DNA of 64,000 bases from Brevibacillus choshinensis (GCF_016811915.1 NZ_CP069127.1:4498001-4562000), one strand, 5' to 3'; positions 8,017 to 16,929 are shown, counted from the stretch's first letter. Program-made: numbers and translations. The notes: generated from the letters alone by a model not told the origin.

Positions 8017-9393
8017 CTATTCCATCATCCGCACCAGTTTTCGCGAAAGGGCCAGCAGAACCAGCCCCATCAAGATCGCGAGAAGACCAATGATGCCGAA
8101 AACCTCAAAATAGCCGAGTGACTGCGTAAAAGCGGCGAGATAACCGCCGAGGATATTCGCCACACCCGTACTTGCGAGCCATACTCCCATCAAAAGCGAT
8201 GCCAGCTTGAGAGGTGCCAGCTTGCTCACCATCGACAGCCCGACTGGAGAGAGGAAGAGCTCCCCTAAGGTATGGAGCAGATACGTGAAGATGATGAACA
8301 TGATATTGGATTGAACGACGATGTTGTTTTCGTCACTCCCCGTCTGCAATACAGCGACGATCAGCACCATGTACCCCAAGCCGAGCAAGATCATCCCGCA
8401 TGCCATTTTCACGGGGATGCTGAGGTCGCCGCGTTTGGTCGATGCCAGCTTGACCCAAAAGCCTGACAAAACAGGGGCGAGTACGACAATGAAAAACGGA
8501 TTGAGCGACTGGAACCAAGCGGTGGGCACTTCCCAGCCAAAGAAATGCTTGTCCACAAACTTGTCGGCGTACAAGGTCAATGAACTCCCCGCTTGTTCAA
8601 AGCCAGCCCAGAAAAAGATGACGAAGCATGTGATGATGACAATGACCGCTGTGCGCTGCTTTTCTTTGGTGGTGAGAGGTTCCTTAGAAACGTCTCCCGC
8701 CCCCTGCGAAATAGATGCTGTCCTGACCGTCTCTTTGCCGATGTCGCCCAGATAGCGGTTTCCCAAGCCATTGTAAATGGCTTGTCCGATGATCATGCCG
8801 ATCGCAGCAGCCAAAAATCCGTAGCGGAATCCAAAGTGATCGACACCATCCACGGATGTCTTGAACAAATCCTCTGCCAAGTAGCCGCAAATCAACGGCG
8901 CGAAAAACGCCCCGATGTTGATCCCCATGTAAAAGATGGTAAAGGCGGCATCCTTCCTGCCTTCGTCATTGGGATACAGCTCCCCGACTAGCGTCGAGAT
9001 GTTGGGCTTGAAAAAGCCGTTGCCGATGATCAGCAGGGCGAGCCCGAGATAGAGCCCGACCGTGTTGGTAACCGCAAACAGCACGAAGTTGCCCAGTGCC
9101 ATCAAAATCCCGCCAATGGTGATGGCGCGCCTTCTCCCGATGAAGCGGTCAGACAAATACCCTCCAGCGAGTGGCGTAAAATAGACAGCTCCCGTGAAAA
9201 ATCCATAGATGCTCATCGCCGTGCTTTTCTCATAACCGAGTCCACCGCTTATCAGAGCCGAGGTCAAATACAAGGTCAGTAGAGCTCGCATCCCGTAATA
9301 GCTGAAGCGCTCCCAAAGCTCTGTGAAAAACAGCAAGTACAGCCCTGGCGGATGCCGAACCTTCCCATGCTGTGCTTGCCCTGATTCCGCCAT
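8017..9393 (-). CDS. dtpT: Proton-dependent di-/tripeptide transporter (POT family)
   Basis: This 458-residue protein has 12-14 transmembrane helices. It carries the diagnostic proton-coupling motif E-x-x-E-R-F (ELWERFSYYG, about residues 25-34) and the POT signature GNGFFKPNISTLVG followed by DAAFTIFYMGINIGA. It imports di- and tripeptides with protons across the cytoplasmic membrane. It is monocistronic here. The start is the first ATG after a GGGGAGCGATGAAAG-type leader. Confidence 0.92.
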   Translation of the reverse strand: MAESGQAQHGKVRHPPGLYLLFFTELWERFSYYGMRALLTLYLTSALISGGLGYEKSTAMSIYGFFTGAVYFTPLAGGYLSDRFIGRRRAITIGGILMALGNFVLFAVTNTVGLYLGLALLIIGNGFFKPNISTLVGELYPNDEGRKDAAFTIFYMGINIGAFFAPLICGYLAEDLFKTSVDGVDHFGFRYGFLAAAIGMIIGQAIYNGLGNRYLGDIGKETVRTASISQGAGDVSKEPLTTKEKQRTAVIVIITCFVIFFWAGFEQAGSSLTLYADKFVDKHFFGWEVPTAWFQSLNPFFIVVLAPVLSGFWVKLASTKRGDLSIPVKMACGMILLGLGYMVLIVAVLQTGSDENNIVVQSNIMFIIFTYLLHTLGELFLSPVGLSMVSKLAPLKLASLLMGVWLASTGVANILGGYLAAFTQSLGYFEVFGIIGLLAILMGLVLLALSRKLVRMME

Positions 9394-9483
9394 CTTTCAT
9401 CGCTCCCCGCCGCTAGTTTGTTTGCATGTCTCTTGGTACACATCTTTTACTATTTGTTACGGGAGACATTTTATTCCTCACAG

Positions 9484-9516
9484 AAAAACGCGGCCCCAGT
9501 CGAATGGAACCGCGTT
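9484..9516 (-). terminator. Terminator of the GH15-like gene
   Basis: On the minus strand AACGCGG...CCGCGTT is followed by TTTTCTG, just downstream of the GH15-like gene. Confidence 0.8.
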
Positions 9517-9534
9517 GCCCACTTTCTTATTCGT

Positions 9535-10626
9535 CTATTCGTCGGCCAGCAAGCCGAGCTCGGCTGCGAGCACGAGGTACATGGCATGGGACCAAAGCAA
9601 GGGTACAGCCGGACTCCCTTCCCGCTCCACCCAATGCGTGTAGGATTCGGGAGATAACAGGCGATCTTGCACCTGCTCGGGCAGCCCTTCCGGAAGCAGA
9701 TGAGATTCCACCCAGTGGAGGATCCAGCGCGCTTCTTCCTGTTTTCCGGCGCGGACGTAGTACCAGCCGAGCCATGCTGACAGCAATGGCCACTGCCCAC
9801 CGCCAAAGTACGTATCTGCCGCATAGCGGTGAACGCCATGACCTGACAGCAGCTCTCGCTCGATTGCTTCTACCGTCCGGATCATCGCCGGATCACTCGG
9901 TTCGATCACCCCAAAGGGCACGGAGATCCACAGCAAACTGGCATCCACAGCCGCATTGCCCACCGATTTGATGAAACGGCCGTCGTTGATTCCTTTTTCG
10001 AGGACAAAACGGCGAATGTCCTCCCCCCACTGGAAAAGCTCCCCGGCACGCTCCGGAATATGCTGTGCCATCGCTTGGACACCGCCGTAAATGGCTGCCA
10101 TCGTCACGGGATGCTGCCGGTCTCCCCATTCCTCCCAGCAGTCGTAATTAGGCAGCTCCCAGCATGTCCGCAAGTAATCCAGAGTCAGATCGATGGACGG
10201 CCGCAGCTCGCGGATAAGCTCTATCTCGTTGCTGAGCCGCACATGCTCGGAGAGTCCCCACAGCCATGTGCCGTACCCATCGAGCTGAAAGCTTCCCCAC
10301 TCCCCTGGCACCTCTTCTCCGTCCAAGGTATAGCGGGTATGCAAAAACTGCTCATTTCCGCCGCTGGTATGTCCAGCCTGCACCGCCGCGATCGCTGCCC
10401 GTGCTTTATCCGCATAACGTCGTATCACAGCATCGCACCAGCGATAAAAACGCCGGGCGCTCTCATGCTGTCGCGCACGATCCATGGCATAGGCGGTAAA
10501 CGCCCCATCGCGAAGCCATGCATATTGATAAGGTCGAAAAGCAGGGGAAGCCAAGTAGGCCCCGCTCTTTGCCTGATACCGTTTGATAATCCGCATGCTT
10601 TCCTCGATCAAGGTACCTGTCGTCAT
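9535..10626 (-). CDS. Glycoside hydrolase family 15-like protein
   Basis: This 363-residue protein looks like a single (alpha/alpha)6 toroid of the glucoamylase/GH15-related group. It shows PYQYAWLRDGAF near residue 35, a middle WGSFQLDGYGTWLWGL, ELPNYDCWEEWG with acidic residues typical of the active site, and a C-terminal YFGGGQWPLLSAWLGWYY. No signal peptide is visible, so it is cytoplasmic, perhaps trimming intracellular alpha-glucan or a disaccharide. ATG at 10626 follows GGAGGGGAAAACGA. The substrate is not determinable. Confidence 0.75.
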   Translation of the reverse strand: MTTGTLIEESMRIIKRYQAKSGAYLASPAFRPYQYAWLRDGAFTAYAMDRARQHESARRFYRWCDAVIRRYADKARAAIAAVQAGHTSGGNEQFLHTRYTLDGEEVPGEWGSFQLDGYGTWLWGLSEHVRLSNEIELIRELRPSIDLTLDYLRTCWELPNYDCWEEWGDRQHPVTMAAIYGGVQAMAQHIPERAGELFQWGEDIRRFVLEKGINDGRFIKSVGNAAVDASLLWISVPFGVIEPSDPAMIRTVEAIERELLSGHGVHRYAADTYFGGGQWPLLSAWLGWYYVRAGKQEEARWILHWVESHLLPEGLPEQVQDRLLSPESYTHWVEREGSPAVPLLWSHAMYLVLAAELGLLADE

Positions 10627-10746
10627 TCGTTTTCCCCTCCTGTGAGACAAGCATCGTCCATTCCAAGAATCTCACATCAAAAAGAAACCGCTTCCCTTAG
10701 CATATGCACTTCTCCCCCCGAGGCGTACCCTCGCTTGGAGCCAAAC

Positions 10747-10780
10747 AAAAACCTGCCGGAAGACGGTTCCAGCAGGTTTT
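10747..10780 (-). terminator. Terminator of the inositol-monophosphatase family gene
   Basis: Minus-strand AAAACCTGC-loop-GCAGGTTTTTG hairpin lies 24 bp beyond the stop codon. Confidence 0.8.
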
Positions 10781-10803
10781 GACTTTCTTCTTTTTCGTTC
10801 TCT

Positions 10804-11625
10804 CTACGTACCGTCAGCTAGATTCAGGTAATGCTGCAGCTCCTCGTAAAAAGCAGGATTGCAGGCCATCACACTGCTTTTCTGATCGAAGGGTAACGGC
10901 GTCCCCATCATATTCGTGACTTTTCCGCCCGCTTCCTCGACGATGATACGCGCTGCGCCGAAATCCCATGCGTTCAAGGACATGCTCACATAGCCATCCA
11001 GTCTTCCCGCTGCGACGTAGGACATTTCCAAGGCAGCGCTCCCCAGCAGCCGCATGCCGCGCACTTTTCCGGCCAGCTTCTTTACGATCTGGTCGATGCC
11101 CATTTGCTCGGCTCGCTTGTTCCAAAAGACGCTCGTGCACAGCAGCGCTTCCTCGAGCGTCACCACTTTCTCGAGGTGCAGCGGCCGCTCGTTCAAGTAT
11201 GCCCCTTCTCCTTTGACCGCATAGAATAGTTCATCACGGGAAGGGTCGTACACAGCACCGACCAGACCCTCTCCCTTGTGATAGACCGCGATAGACACCG
11301 CAAAGTTGATTTGCTGATGGACAAAATTGGTCGTTCCATCTATCGGATCGATGACCCAGAGCGTATCGAAATGCTTGTAATCCCCTTTGAATTCACTTTC
11401 TTCCCCCAAAATCCCGTGATCGGGGAAGCGCTCCAAAATCATTTGGATCACGTGTTTCTCCACTTCTTTATCAACAGCCGTGACAAGGTCGGAGGCAGAG
11501 GTTTTGTATTCCACAGTAAACGGTTCCTTCATTCGCTTGAGACTCAGCTCACCCGCAGATCGGGCGCATCGCAGAGCCAGCTCTTTCAGCTGTGCCAGTG
11601 ATGGTTCTTGCACACGTATCGCCAC
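10804..11625 (-). CDS. Inositol-monophosphatase family phosphatase
   Basis: This 273-residue enzyme has the three metal-binding motifs of the family. They are GEES at about residues 74-77, WVIDPIDGTTNF at about 90-101, and WDFGAARIIVEEAGG near 220. It hydrolyses small phosphate esters (inositol phosphate, PAP, NADP or sugar phosphates in different relatives) with Mg2+ in the cytoplasm. It stands alone. Which substrate applies cannot be told from sequence. Confidence 0.9.
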   Translation of the reverse strand: MAIRVQEPSLAQLKELALRCARSAGELSLKRMKEPFTVEYKTSASDLVTAVDKEVEKHVIQMILERFPDHGILGEESEFKGDYKHFDTLWVIDPIDGTTNFVHQQINFAVSIAVYHKGEGLVGAVYDPSRDELFYAVKGEGAYLNERPLHLEKVVTLEEALLCTSVFWNKRAEQMGIDQIVKKLAGKVRGMRLLGSAALEMSYVAAGRLDGYVSMSLNAWDFGAARIIVEEAGGKVTNMMGTPLPFDQKSSVMACNPAFYEELQHYLNLADGT

Positions 11626-11708
11626 CTACAACATGACTTTTTGTTTAGTGTACCATACTTTACCTGTGGTTACACCACACTGAAACAGGGGTTTGGCCCA
11701 TCGCGAAC

Positions 11709-11741
11709 AAAAAGAGGCCCGAAACGATGGGCCTCCTTTTT
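11709..11741. terminator. Terminator behind the cstA operon
   Basis: GAGGCCC-GAAACGAT-GGGCCTC is flanked by A5 on the left and T5 on the right. It ends the cstA/ybdD-type transcript on the minus strand. Confidence 0.85.
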
Positions 11742-11747
11742 CCTTCC

Positions 11748-11960
11748 TTAGCAGCAGCGTGTGACTCCGCCTTTTTCATACCGCTCCCGAAGCGCATACA
11801 TGTAGTACTCTCGCTCCGTCATAGGGAAAACACCGGGCGCCGCATGGGTCGCATACCAATGCTGGACGTAGCGATCGTAGTCGGGCATACCGAAGATCGT
11901 CTTGATGGCAGAGCTCACACGGCGCAGTGACTTTCGGATCGCTCTCCACTTGCGCCTCAT
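11748..11960 (-). CDS. YbdD/YjiX-family small protein (70 aa)
   Basis: This short basic protein contains GMPDYDRYVQHW and a C-terminal MTEREYYMYALRERYEKGG...CC, the pattern of the YbdD/YjiX family usually encoded directly after cstA. Its ATG overlaps the cstA stop by four bases (ATGA), so it is translationally coupled. In enterobacteria such proteins are needed for CstA-family pyruvate uptake; the same accessory role is inferred here. The longer frame from 12113 lies within cstA and is rejected. Confidence 0.88.
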   Translation of the reverse strand: MRRKWRAIRKSLRRVSSAIKTIFGMPDYDRYVQHWYATHAAPGVFPMTEREYYMYALRERYEKGGVTRCC

Positions 11961-14047
11961 GCCACGTGGTGACCTTTTCCGTCGATGATATCCCCTTTGG
12001 ATGGAATATACGGAGATTCGTAGAGCGGGTACTTCTTGCCGCGCAAGATATTGATCCACAAGCGAGCGCCATCCAGGATGATCCCGATCGTGATGACCAT
12101 GAAAATCGCGCAAACAGCAGCATCGATCTGGTCATTCAAAATCATCTTTTGTGCGGCTTCGATCGTTTTTACGCCTTTGGGCAAAGTCCCTGCATCAAGC
12201 GCTTTTTGGAAAGCCTCCGCATGGGCGAGGAACCCGATTTTCGCATCCGGATGGAACAGCTTTTGCCAGCCGGCCGTCAATGTCGCGGCACTCAGCCACG
12301 CCATCGGAACCAATGTCACCCACGAGTAAGCGGCCTTGCCCATTTTGAAGATGAGCGTCGTTCCTACGGTAAACGCGATTGCAGCCAGCATCTGGTTGGC
12401 GATTCCAAAGAGCGGCCAGAGCGTATAGATGCCACCCAGCGGATCCATGACGCCTTGCAGCAGGAAGTAGCCCCAGCCGATGGAGATGATCCCCGATCCG
12501 ATCAAATTGCCAGGAAGCCAATTCGTTTCCTTCATTTTCGGGAAGACGTTGCCGAGCATGTCTTGCACCATGAAACGGCCCACGCGAGTACCGGCATCGA
12601 TGGTGGTGAGGATGAATACCGCCTCGAACAGGATGGCAAAGTGGTACCAGAATGCCATCAAAGCCTTTCCGCCCAATACGCCAGAGAATATGGTCGCCAT
12701 CCCGATCGCCAGCGACGGCGCGCCGCCTGTGCGGGATAGGATCGTTTTCTCCTGAATGTCATTGGCAAGCGTCGTCAGCTGATCAGGCGTCACCGTAAAG
12801 CCCCAGCTTGATATCGTGGTCGCGGCAGCTGCCGCGTCTGCTCCGATGACAGCCCCCGGCGAGTTGATGGCAAAGTAGACTCCAGGCGTGAGCACGCAAG
12901 CGGCAATCATCGCCATGATGGCTACGCCGGACTCCATCAGCATGCCGCCGTATCCGATCAAAGGCGCGTGCGATTCCTTGGAAATCATTTTCGGTGTCGT
13001 TCCTGAGGAGACCAGTGCGTGGAAGCCGGATACGGCCCCGCATGCGATGGTGATAAACAGGAACGGGAACAGATTGCCCGCAAATACCGGGCCGGTACCG
13101 TCGATGAATTTGGTCAGAGCAGGCATGTGCAGCGGCGGCAGTGTCAGGATGATGCCGACAGCCAGTACGGCAATCGTCCCTACCTTGAGGAACGAGCTCA
13201 GGTAATCACGCGGTGCCAGGAGCAGCCACACAGGCAGCACGGAAGCGACAAAGCCGTACACAATGATCATCCAGGCCAGCTGTACCTTGGAGAACGTAAA
13301 GGCAGGTCCCCAGGTAGGCGATGCAGCTACCGCCTGCCCCAGCCACAGCGACAGGAACAGGAGGGCCAGCCCGATGATCGAGCCTTCCATGACCCTGCCC
13401 GGACGAATGTAACGCATGTACAAGCCCATAAAAACGGCGATCGGCAAGGTCATAAAGATGGTGAAGGTCGCCCACGGAGATTCCGCGAGAGCGTTTACAA
13501 CAACCATCGCCAAAACGGCAATCAAAATGATCATAATGGCAATAATGCCTACCAGAGCGAGTGCACCGCCGAACGGGCCAATCTCTTCCTTGGCGATCTG
13601 ACCCAATGATTTCCCATTGCGCCGCATGGAACCGAACAGAATGATGAAATCCTGGACCGCTCCCCCGATGACGACCCCCACAATAATCCAGAGAGTTCCC
13701 GGCAGGTAGCCCATCTGTGCCGCCAATGTCGGACCAACGAGAGGACCCGCACCTGCAATCGCTGCAAAGTGGTGGCCGAACAAGATCCATTTGTTCGTGG
13801 GAACGAAGTCCTTTCCGTCATTGTTCACTTCGGCCGGTGTGGCCCTGTTGTCATCCAGACCCATGATTTTCTTCGCAATAAAACGGCTGTAAAAACGATA
13901 AGCTACAGCATAAGTGCAAAAAGCGGCTGTGAGCAGCCAGAATGAGTTGACAGATTCACCGCGAGTCAGCGCAATAATCCCAAAGCCGACAGCGCCGAGC
14001 GCAGCAATCCCGCCCCAGATCAGAACGGAGAGTAACCATTTTCTCAT
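11957..14047 (-). CDS. cstA: CstA-family carbon-starvation transporter
   Basis: This integral membrane protein of 696 residues has about 16-18 hydrophobic segments. It shows the family blocks GHHFAAIAGAGPLVGPTLAAQMGYLPG near residue 90 and SGTTPKMISKE in the middle. Members take up pyruvate or peptides when good carbon sources run out. ATG at 14047 is preceded by AAAGGAGG with eight bases between. A perfect cre box about 137 bp upstream points to CcpA repression. It is cotranscribed with the small YbdD-type gene. Confidence 0.93.
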   Translation of the reverse strand: MRKWLLSVLIWGGIAALGAVGFGIIALTRGESVNSFWLLTAAFCTYAVAYRFYSRFIAKKIMGLDDNRATPAEVNNDGKDFVPTNKWILFGHHFAAIAGAGPLVGPTLAAQMGYLPGTLWIIVGVVIGGAVQDFIILFGSMRRNGKSLGQIAKEEIGPFGGALALVGIIAIMIILIAVLAMVVVNALAESPWATFTIFMTLPIAVFMGLYMRYIRPGRVMEGSIIGLALLFLSLWLGQAVAASPTWGPAFTFSKVQLAWMIIVYGFVASVLPVWLLLAPRDYLSSFLKVGTIAVLAVGIILTLPPLHMPALTKFIDGTGPVFAGNLFPFLFITIACGAVSGFHALVSSGTTPKMISKESHAPLIGYGGMLMESGVAIMAMIAACVLTPGVYFAINSPGAVIGADAAAAATTISSWGFTVTPDQLTTLANDIQEKTILSRTGGAPSLAIGMATIFSGVLGGKALMAFWYHFAILFEAVFILTTIDAGTRVGRFMVQDMLGNVFPKMKETNWLPGNLIGSGIISIGWGYFLLQGVMDPLGGIYTLWPLFGIANQMLAAIAFTVGTTLIFKMGKAAYSWVTLVPMAWLSAATLTAGWQKLFHPDAKIGFLAHAEAFQKALDAGTLPKGVKTIEAAQKMILNDQIDAAVCAIFMVITIGIILDGARLWINILRGKKYPLYESPYIPSKGDIIDGKGHHVA

Positions 14048-14183
14048 CCGAGTATCCTCCTTTTTCATTTGGTATTCAGGCAAAAGAATGCCTTCCTAGA
14101 ACGTATCACAAGAAGAAATTCCTCAAAATGGAAATTGGCTGAATCGCACAAATTACAACCTGAAACGCACCATAGACGCATGA

Positions 14184-14199
14184 ATGAAAGCGGATACAA
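14184..14199. promoter_or_regulatory. cre box (CcpA site) upstream of cstA
   Basis: ATGAAAGCGGATACAA matches every position of the relaxed cre consensus WTGNAARCGNWWWCAW. It lies between the CheY-like gene and cstA, both on the minus strand, about 137 bp before the cstA start. Repression of cstA by CcpA fits the biology of this transporter. Confidence 0.6.
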
Positions 14200-14210
14200 T
14201 CCAAATGGAC

Positions 14211-14606
14211 TTACCCTCTCTTTGGCATCATGCGTCCGCTCTCGTTTTCCCCGAGCACTTTTTGGATCGCTAGCTCTATCCTTTCTTTTTGCAATGGCTT
14301 TGCAATAAAATCCTTTGCTCCGGAGTGAATGGCCTGGATGACGGTATCCCGATAAGCAAGGGCCGAGCACATGATGATTTTGGCATCCTGATCAACCTCC
14401 AAGATCTTTCTAGAAGCACGAAGGCCGTCCATTCCCGTCATGGAGATGTCTATCAGAACCAAATCCGGCCGATACAAGCGATAATTTTTCACCGCTTCTT
14501 CCACCGAATCTGCCTCTGCAATGACCTTTAGCCCCATCGATTCGAACACGCTTCTCATCGTGAGCCGCGTGAACGCTGCAACATCAACGATCATAATGCT
14601 GTTCAT
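14211..14606 (-). CDS. Orphan CheY-like single-domain response regulator
   Basis: This 131-residue receiver domain has no output domain. The phosphoacceptor Asp is in LVLIDIS (about residue 53), the switch Ser in MCSALAYRD and the conserved Lys in DFIAKP. The first acidic pocket reads MIVDVAA: only one Asp where CheY-type proteins usually have two, so Mg2+ binding may be altered. AGGAGAAC precedes ATG. No kinase gene is adjacent. A remnant of a chemoreceptor gene lies just upstream on the same strand, which suggests a former chemotaxis context. Confidence 0.87.
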   Translation of the reverse strand: MNSIMIVDVAAFTRLTMRSVFESMGLKVIAEADSVEEAVKNYRLYRPDLVLIDISMTGMDGLRASRKILEVDQDAKIIMCSALAYRDTVIQAIHSGAKDFIAKPLQKERIELAIQKVLGENESGRMMPKRG

Positions 14607-14722
14607 TTCTTCTACGTTCTCCTATTCAGTCTGTCATCCCGCAGCCCTGCACCAAACGGCAACATTCTACCTGTACTTCCTCAACAATTTCTAAACAAAC
14701 GGATCCAAATGCCTCTTTTCAC

Positions 14723-14759
14723 AAAAAAAGTCGAGTGCAGCCCTAGGCTACCTCGACTC
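14723..14759 (-). terminator. Terminator behind the chemoreceptor remnant
   Basis: Minus-strand AGTCGAG...CTCGACT is followed by T7. It sits directly after the stump of the chemoreceptor gene, as would the terminator of the intact ancestor. Confidence 0.8.
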
Positions 14760-14790
14760 ATTTCTCTCTTTTTCTGTTGTTCTTCCATAC

Positions 14791-14950
14791 TTAAAGCTTA
14801 GCGACTAGTAGATTCAGCCTTTCTGCCATGCTCGCAAGCTCTTCTGTGGCCGATGCCGTCTCTTCCGTACTCGCGGAGGTTTGCTCGGTTACGGCAGCGA
14901 TGCTTCGTGCGGAACTGGCCTTTCCTTTTTCTATCGTCTGTCCGAGCTTT
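14791..14950 (-). pseudogene. C-terminal remnant of a methyl-accepting chemotaxis protein
   Basis: About 47 codons read IEKGKASSARSIAAVTEQTS, then STEETASATEEL, and end ERLNLLVAKL followed by TAA. That is the closing part of an MCP signalling domain, including an EQTSAS-type methylation stretch. Nothing upstream in frame belongs to an MCP: the frame runs into the 3' end of the TetR gene. The stump keeps its own terminator. The simplest reading is loss of the 5' part of an MCP gene at the point where the TetR/MFS pair now ends. Confidence 0.75.
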
Positions 14951-14953
14951 CGT

Positions 14954-15532
14954 TCACGTCGATCGGATCCCTTCAAAAGCGTTTGTCACCAGATCGCGCA
15001 TATAGGAATCATCCAGCTGGTCGCCGGTTACAAGCAAGCGATAAAAAATCGGCCCGTAAACAAGATCGATGCCTAATTCAACATCCAAATTCTCTTTCAG
15101 ATCTCCTCGCTGAATGCCTTTCTCAAAAAGCTCTTTGGCTTGGAGGCGCCGGGGCTGGAAAAACCGCGCTCGATATTCCATCGCCAAATTGGAATCTAGC
15201 TGCCCTTCTCCTATTAACTCCTTGATGATGTTTCCCTCTCGACTCGTCAAAAACCTGGTTAAGCTGGTCGCGTGAATCAGAATATCCTGAAAGGTAGAGC
15301 CTGTATCTGGCACGGGTAATCTCGCAGATGCAGCATTGAGAAACCCTTCCATGATTACGGCAGCTTTGTTTGGCCACCATTTATATATCGTTGCCTTGCT
15401 AACTTTCGCACGCTCTGCAATCTTATCGACGGTGACCGCTTTAAAGCCCTCCTCCAACAGGAGGTCATAAGATGCGGAAAGGATTGACTTATGCGTTTCG
15501 ACATTGCGCGGACGCCCTCTTTTTCCCTGCAC
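14954..15532 (-). CDS. TetR-family transcriptional repressor
   Basis: The protein of about 192 residues begins with RGRPRN and a TetR helix-turn-helix (VDKIAERAKVSKATIYKWWPNKAAV, residues 30-55). Its C-terminal domain matches the TetR_C_11-like group. GTG at 15532 is chosen because AAAGGG lies nine bases upstream; ATG at 15541 or TTG at 15550 in the same frame are alternatives. It is divergent from an MFS exporter, with three copies of a palindromic operator in the gap, so it very likely represses both. Its 3' end abuts the MCP remnant. Confidence 0.9.
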   Translation of the reverse strand: MQGKRGRPRNVETHKSILSASYDLLLEEGFKAVTVDKIAERAKVSKATIYKWWPNKAAVIMEGFLNAASARLPVPDTGSTFQDILIHATSLTRFLTSREGNIIKELIGEGQLDSNLAMEYRARFFQPRRLQAKELFEKGIQRGDLKENLDVELGIDLVYGPIFYRLLVTGDQLDDSYMRDLVTNAFEGIRST

Positions 15533-15558
15533 ATTCATCATCCCTTTCAAAAATAGAA

Positions 15559-15671
15559 ACCATACGTTTAGTATACGTATTGCGGCTTGAAAAGGAAAAA
15601 AATTTTCCTTATTTACAAAACTATACGTTCAGTATATTATTTAATTGCAATTAGGAAACTGAACGTTCAGT
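15559..15671. promoter_or_regulatory. Three TetR operators between tetR and the MFS gene
   Basis: Three related 14-mers occur: ACCATACGTTTAGT (15559-15572), ACTATACGTTCAGT (15620-15633) and ACTGAACGTTCAGT (15658-15671, a perfect palindrome). All share ACGTTYAGT and lie in the divergent promoter region. This is the arrangement expected for a TetR repressor controlling itself and the exporter. Confidence 0.75.
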
Positions 15672-15729
15672 ATTTGTTTTTTTGTGAAATGATCATGGGA
15701 AGAGAAAACGGAAACAAAAAGGAGACCAT

Positions 15730-16929
15730 ATGAATACTTCGAGAAATCAAGCTATTGAAAAGAGTATCCCGGCCTGGCTAACCCTGCTTCTCGCAACCGC
15801 TTGCGGCATCATTGTCGCCAATCTTTACTATACGCAGCCTCTAGTCGGATTAATCAGTTCTTCCATCGGCCTGTCTGCTGGCAGTGCAGGCTTAATCGTA
15901 ACGCTGACCCAGATCGGATATGTTGTCGGCTTACTGTTTATCGTTCCTTTGGGGGATGTGATTGAAAACCGAAAGCTGGTTTTCACTGCATTGGTTTTTA
16001 CAGCAGCAGCTCTGACTGTTGCAGCAGTGACGAAACAAGCTACTCTTTTCTTTATCGCTTCCTTGCTGATCGGGATGGGCTCGGTCGCAGCACAAGTACT
16101 GGTACCTTTTGCATCCTATCTGGCGACAGATGCTGCGCGGGGCCGCGTCGTAGGCAATGTCATGAGTGGTCTGCTGCTGGGTATCATGCTTTCGCGCCCG
16201 TTGTCGAGCCTTGTGGCTGATATGTTTGGCTGGCACGCGATTTTTGCCTTGTCAGCAACAGCGGTGTTTCTCTTAGCGATCATTCTTTTGAAGGTGCTGC
16301 CTGCTAGAAAACCAGTCACAAACACAACCTATGCAACCCTTCTGGGTTCCATGTGGCACCTGCTGTTACAAACACCGATCTTACGTCGCCGTGCCGCTTA
16401 CCATGCTTGTGTATTTGCCACGTTCAGCCTGTTTTGGACCACTGCCCCTTTGCTTTTGTCTGGTCCTGAATATCATTTTTCGCAGAAAGCCATCGCTTTG
16501 TTCGCACTTGTTGGAGTGGCGGGAGCCCTAGCTGCACCCGTAGCCGGACGGATAGCGGATCGTGGATGGACGAAACCTGCAACCGGAATCGCACTTGCCA
16601 CCGTCATCGTTTCCGTTCTGCTGCCTCTTCTATTCCAGACACGTTCTATTGTTGGAATTGCTGCACTCGTCGTATCCGCCATCCTATTGGATGCCGGAGT
16701 TTCCGCAAACCTCGTGCTTGGACAACGCGAGATATTTTCGTTGGGACCGGATGTCCGCAGTCGATTGAACGGACTTTTTATGGCTATCTTTTTCTTCGGG
16801 GGTGCTATCGGGTCTGCTATCGGCGGTTGGTCTTACGCCGTCGGGGGATGGAATGCGGCTTTATGGATTGGGTTGGTTTTCCCTGTCCTTGCGTTCCTCT
16901 ATTATGCAATGGAAAAAAAGCGTTCCTAA
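15730..16929 (+). CDS. MFS transporter, YnfM-like
   Basis: This 399-residue protein has 12 predicted transmembrane helices. ANLYYTQPLVGLIS in helix 1 and PLGDVIENRKLV between helices 2 and 3 (major-facilitator motif A) are typical of the YnfM-like efflux group. AAAAAGGAGACCAT precedes ATG. Control by a TetR repressor with three operators suggests efflux of an inducing compound, possibly a drug. Codon use appears somewhat more AT-rich than the neighbours, which together with the adjacent MCP stump hints at acquisition. Confidence 0.88.
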   Translation: MNTSRNQAIEKSIPAWLTLLLATACGIIVANLYYTQPLVGLISSSIGLSAGSAGLIVTLTQIGYVVGLLFIVPLGDVIENRKLVFTALVFTAAALTVAAVTKQATLFFIASLLIGMGSVAAQVLVPFASYLATDAARGRVVGNVMSGLLLGIMLSRPLSSLVADMFGWHAIFALSATAVFLLAIILLKVLPARKPVTNTTYATLLGSMWHLLLQTPILRRRAAYHACVFATFSLFWTTAPLLLSGPEYHFSQKAIALFALVGVAGALAAPVAGRIADRGWTKPATGIALATVIVSVLLPLLFQTRSIVGIAALVVSAILLDAGVSANLVLGQREIFSLGPDVRSRLNGLFMAIFFFGGAIGSAIGGWSYAVGGWNAALWIGLVFPVLAFLYYAMEKKRS

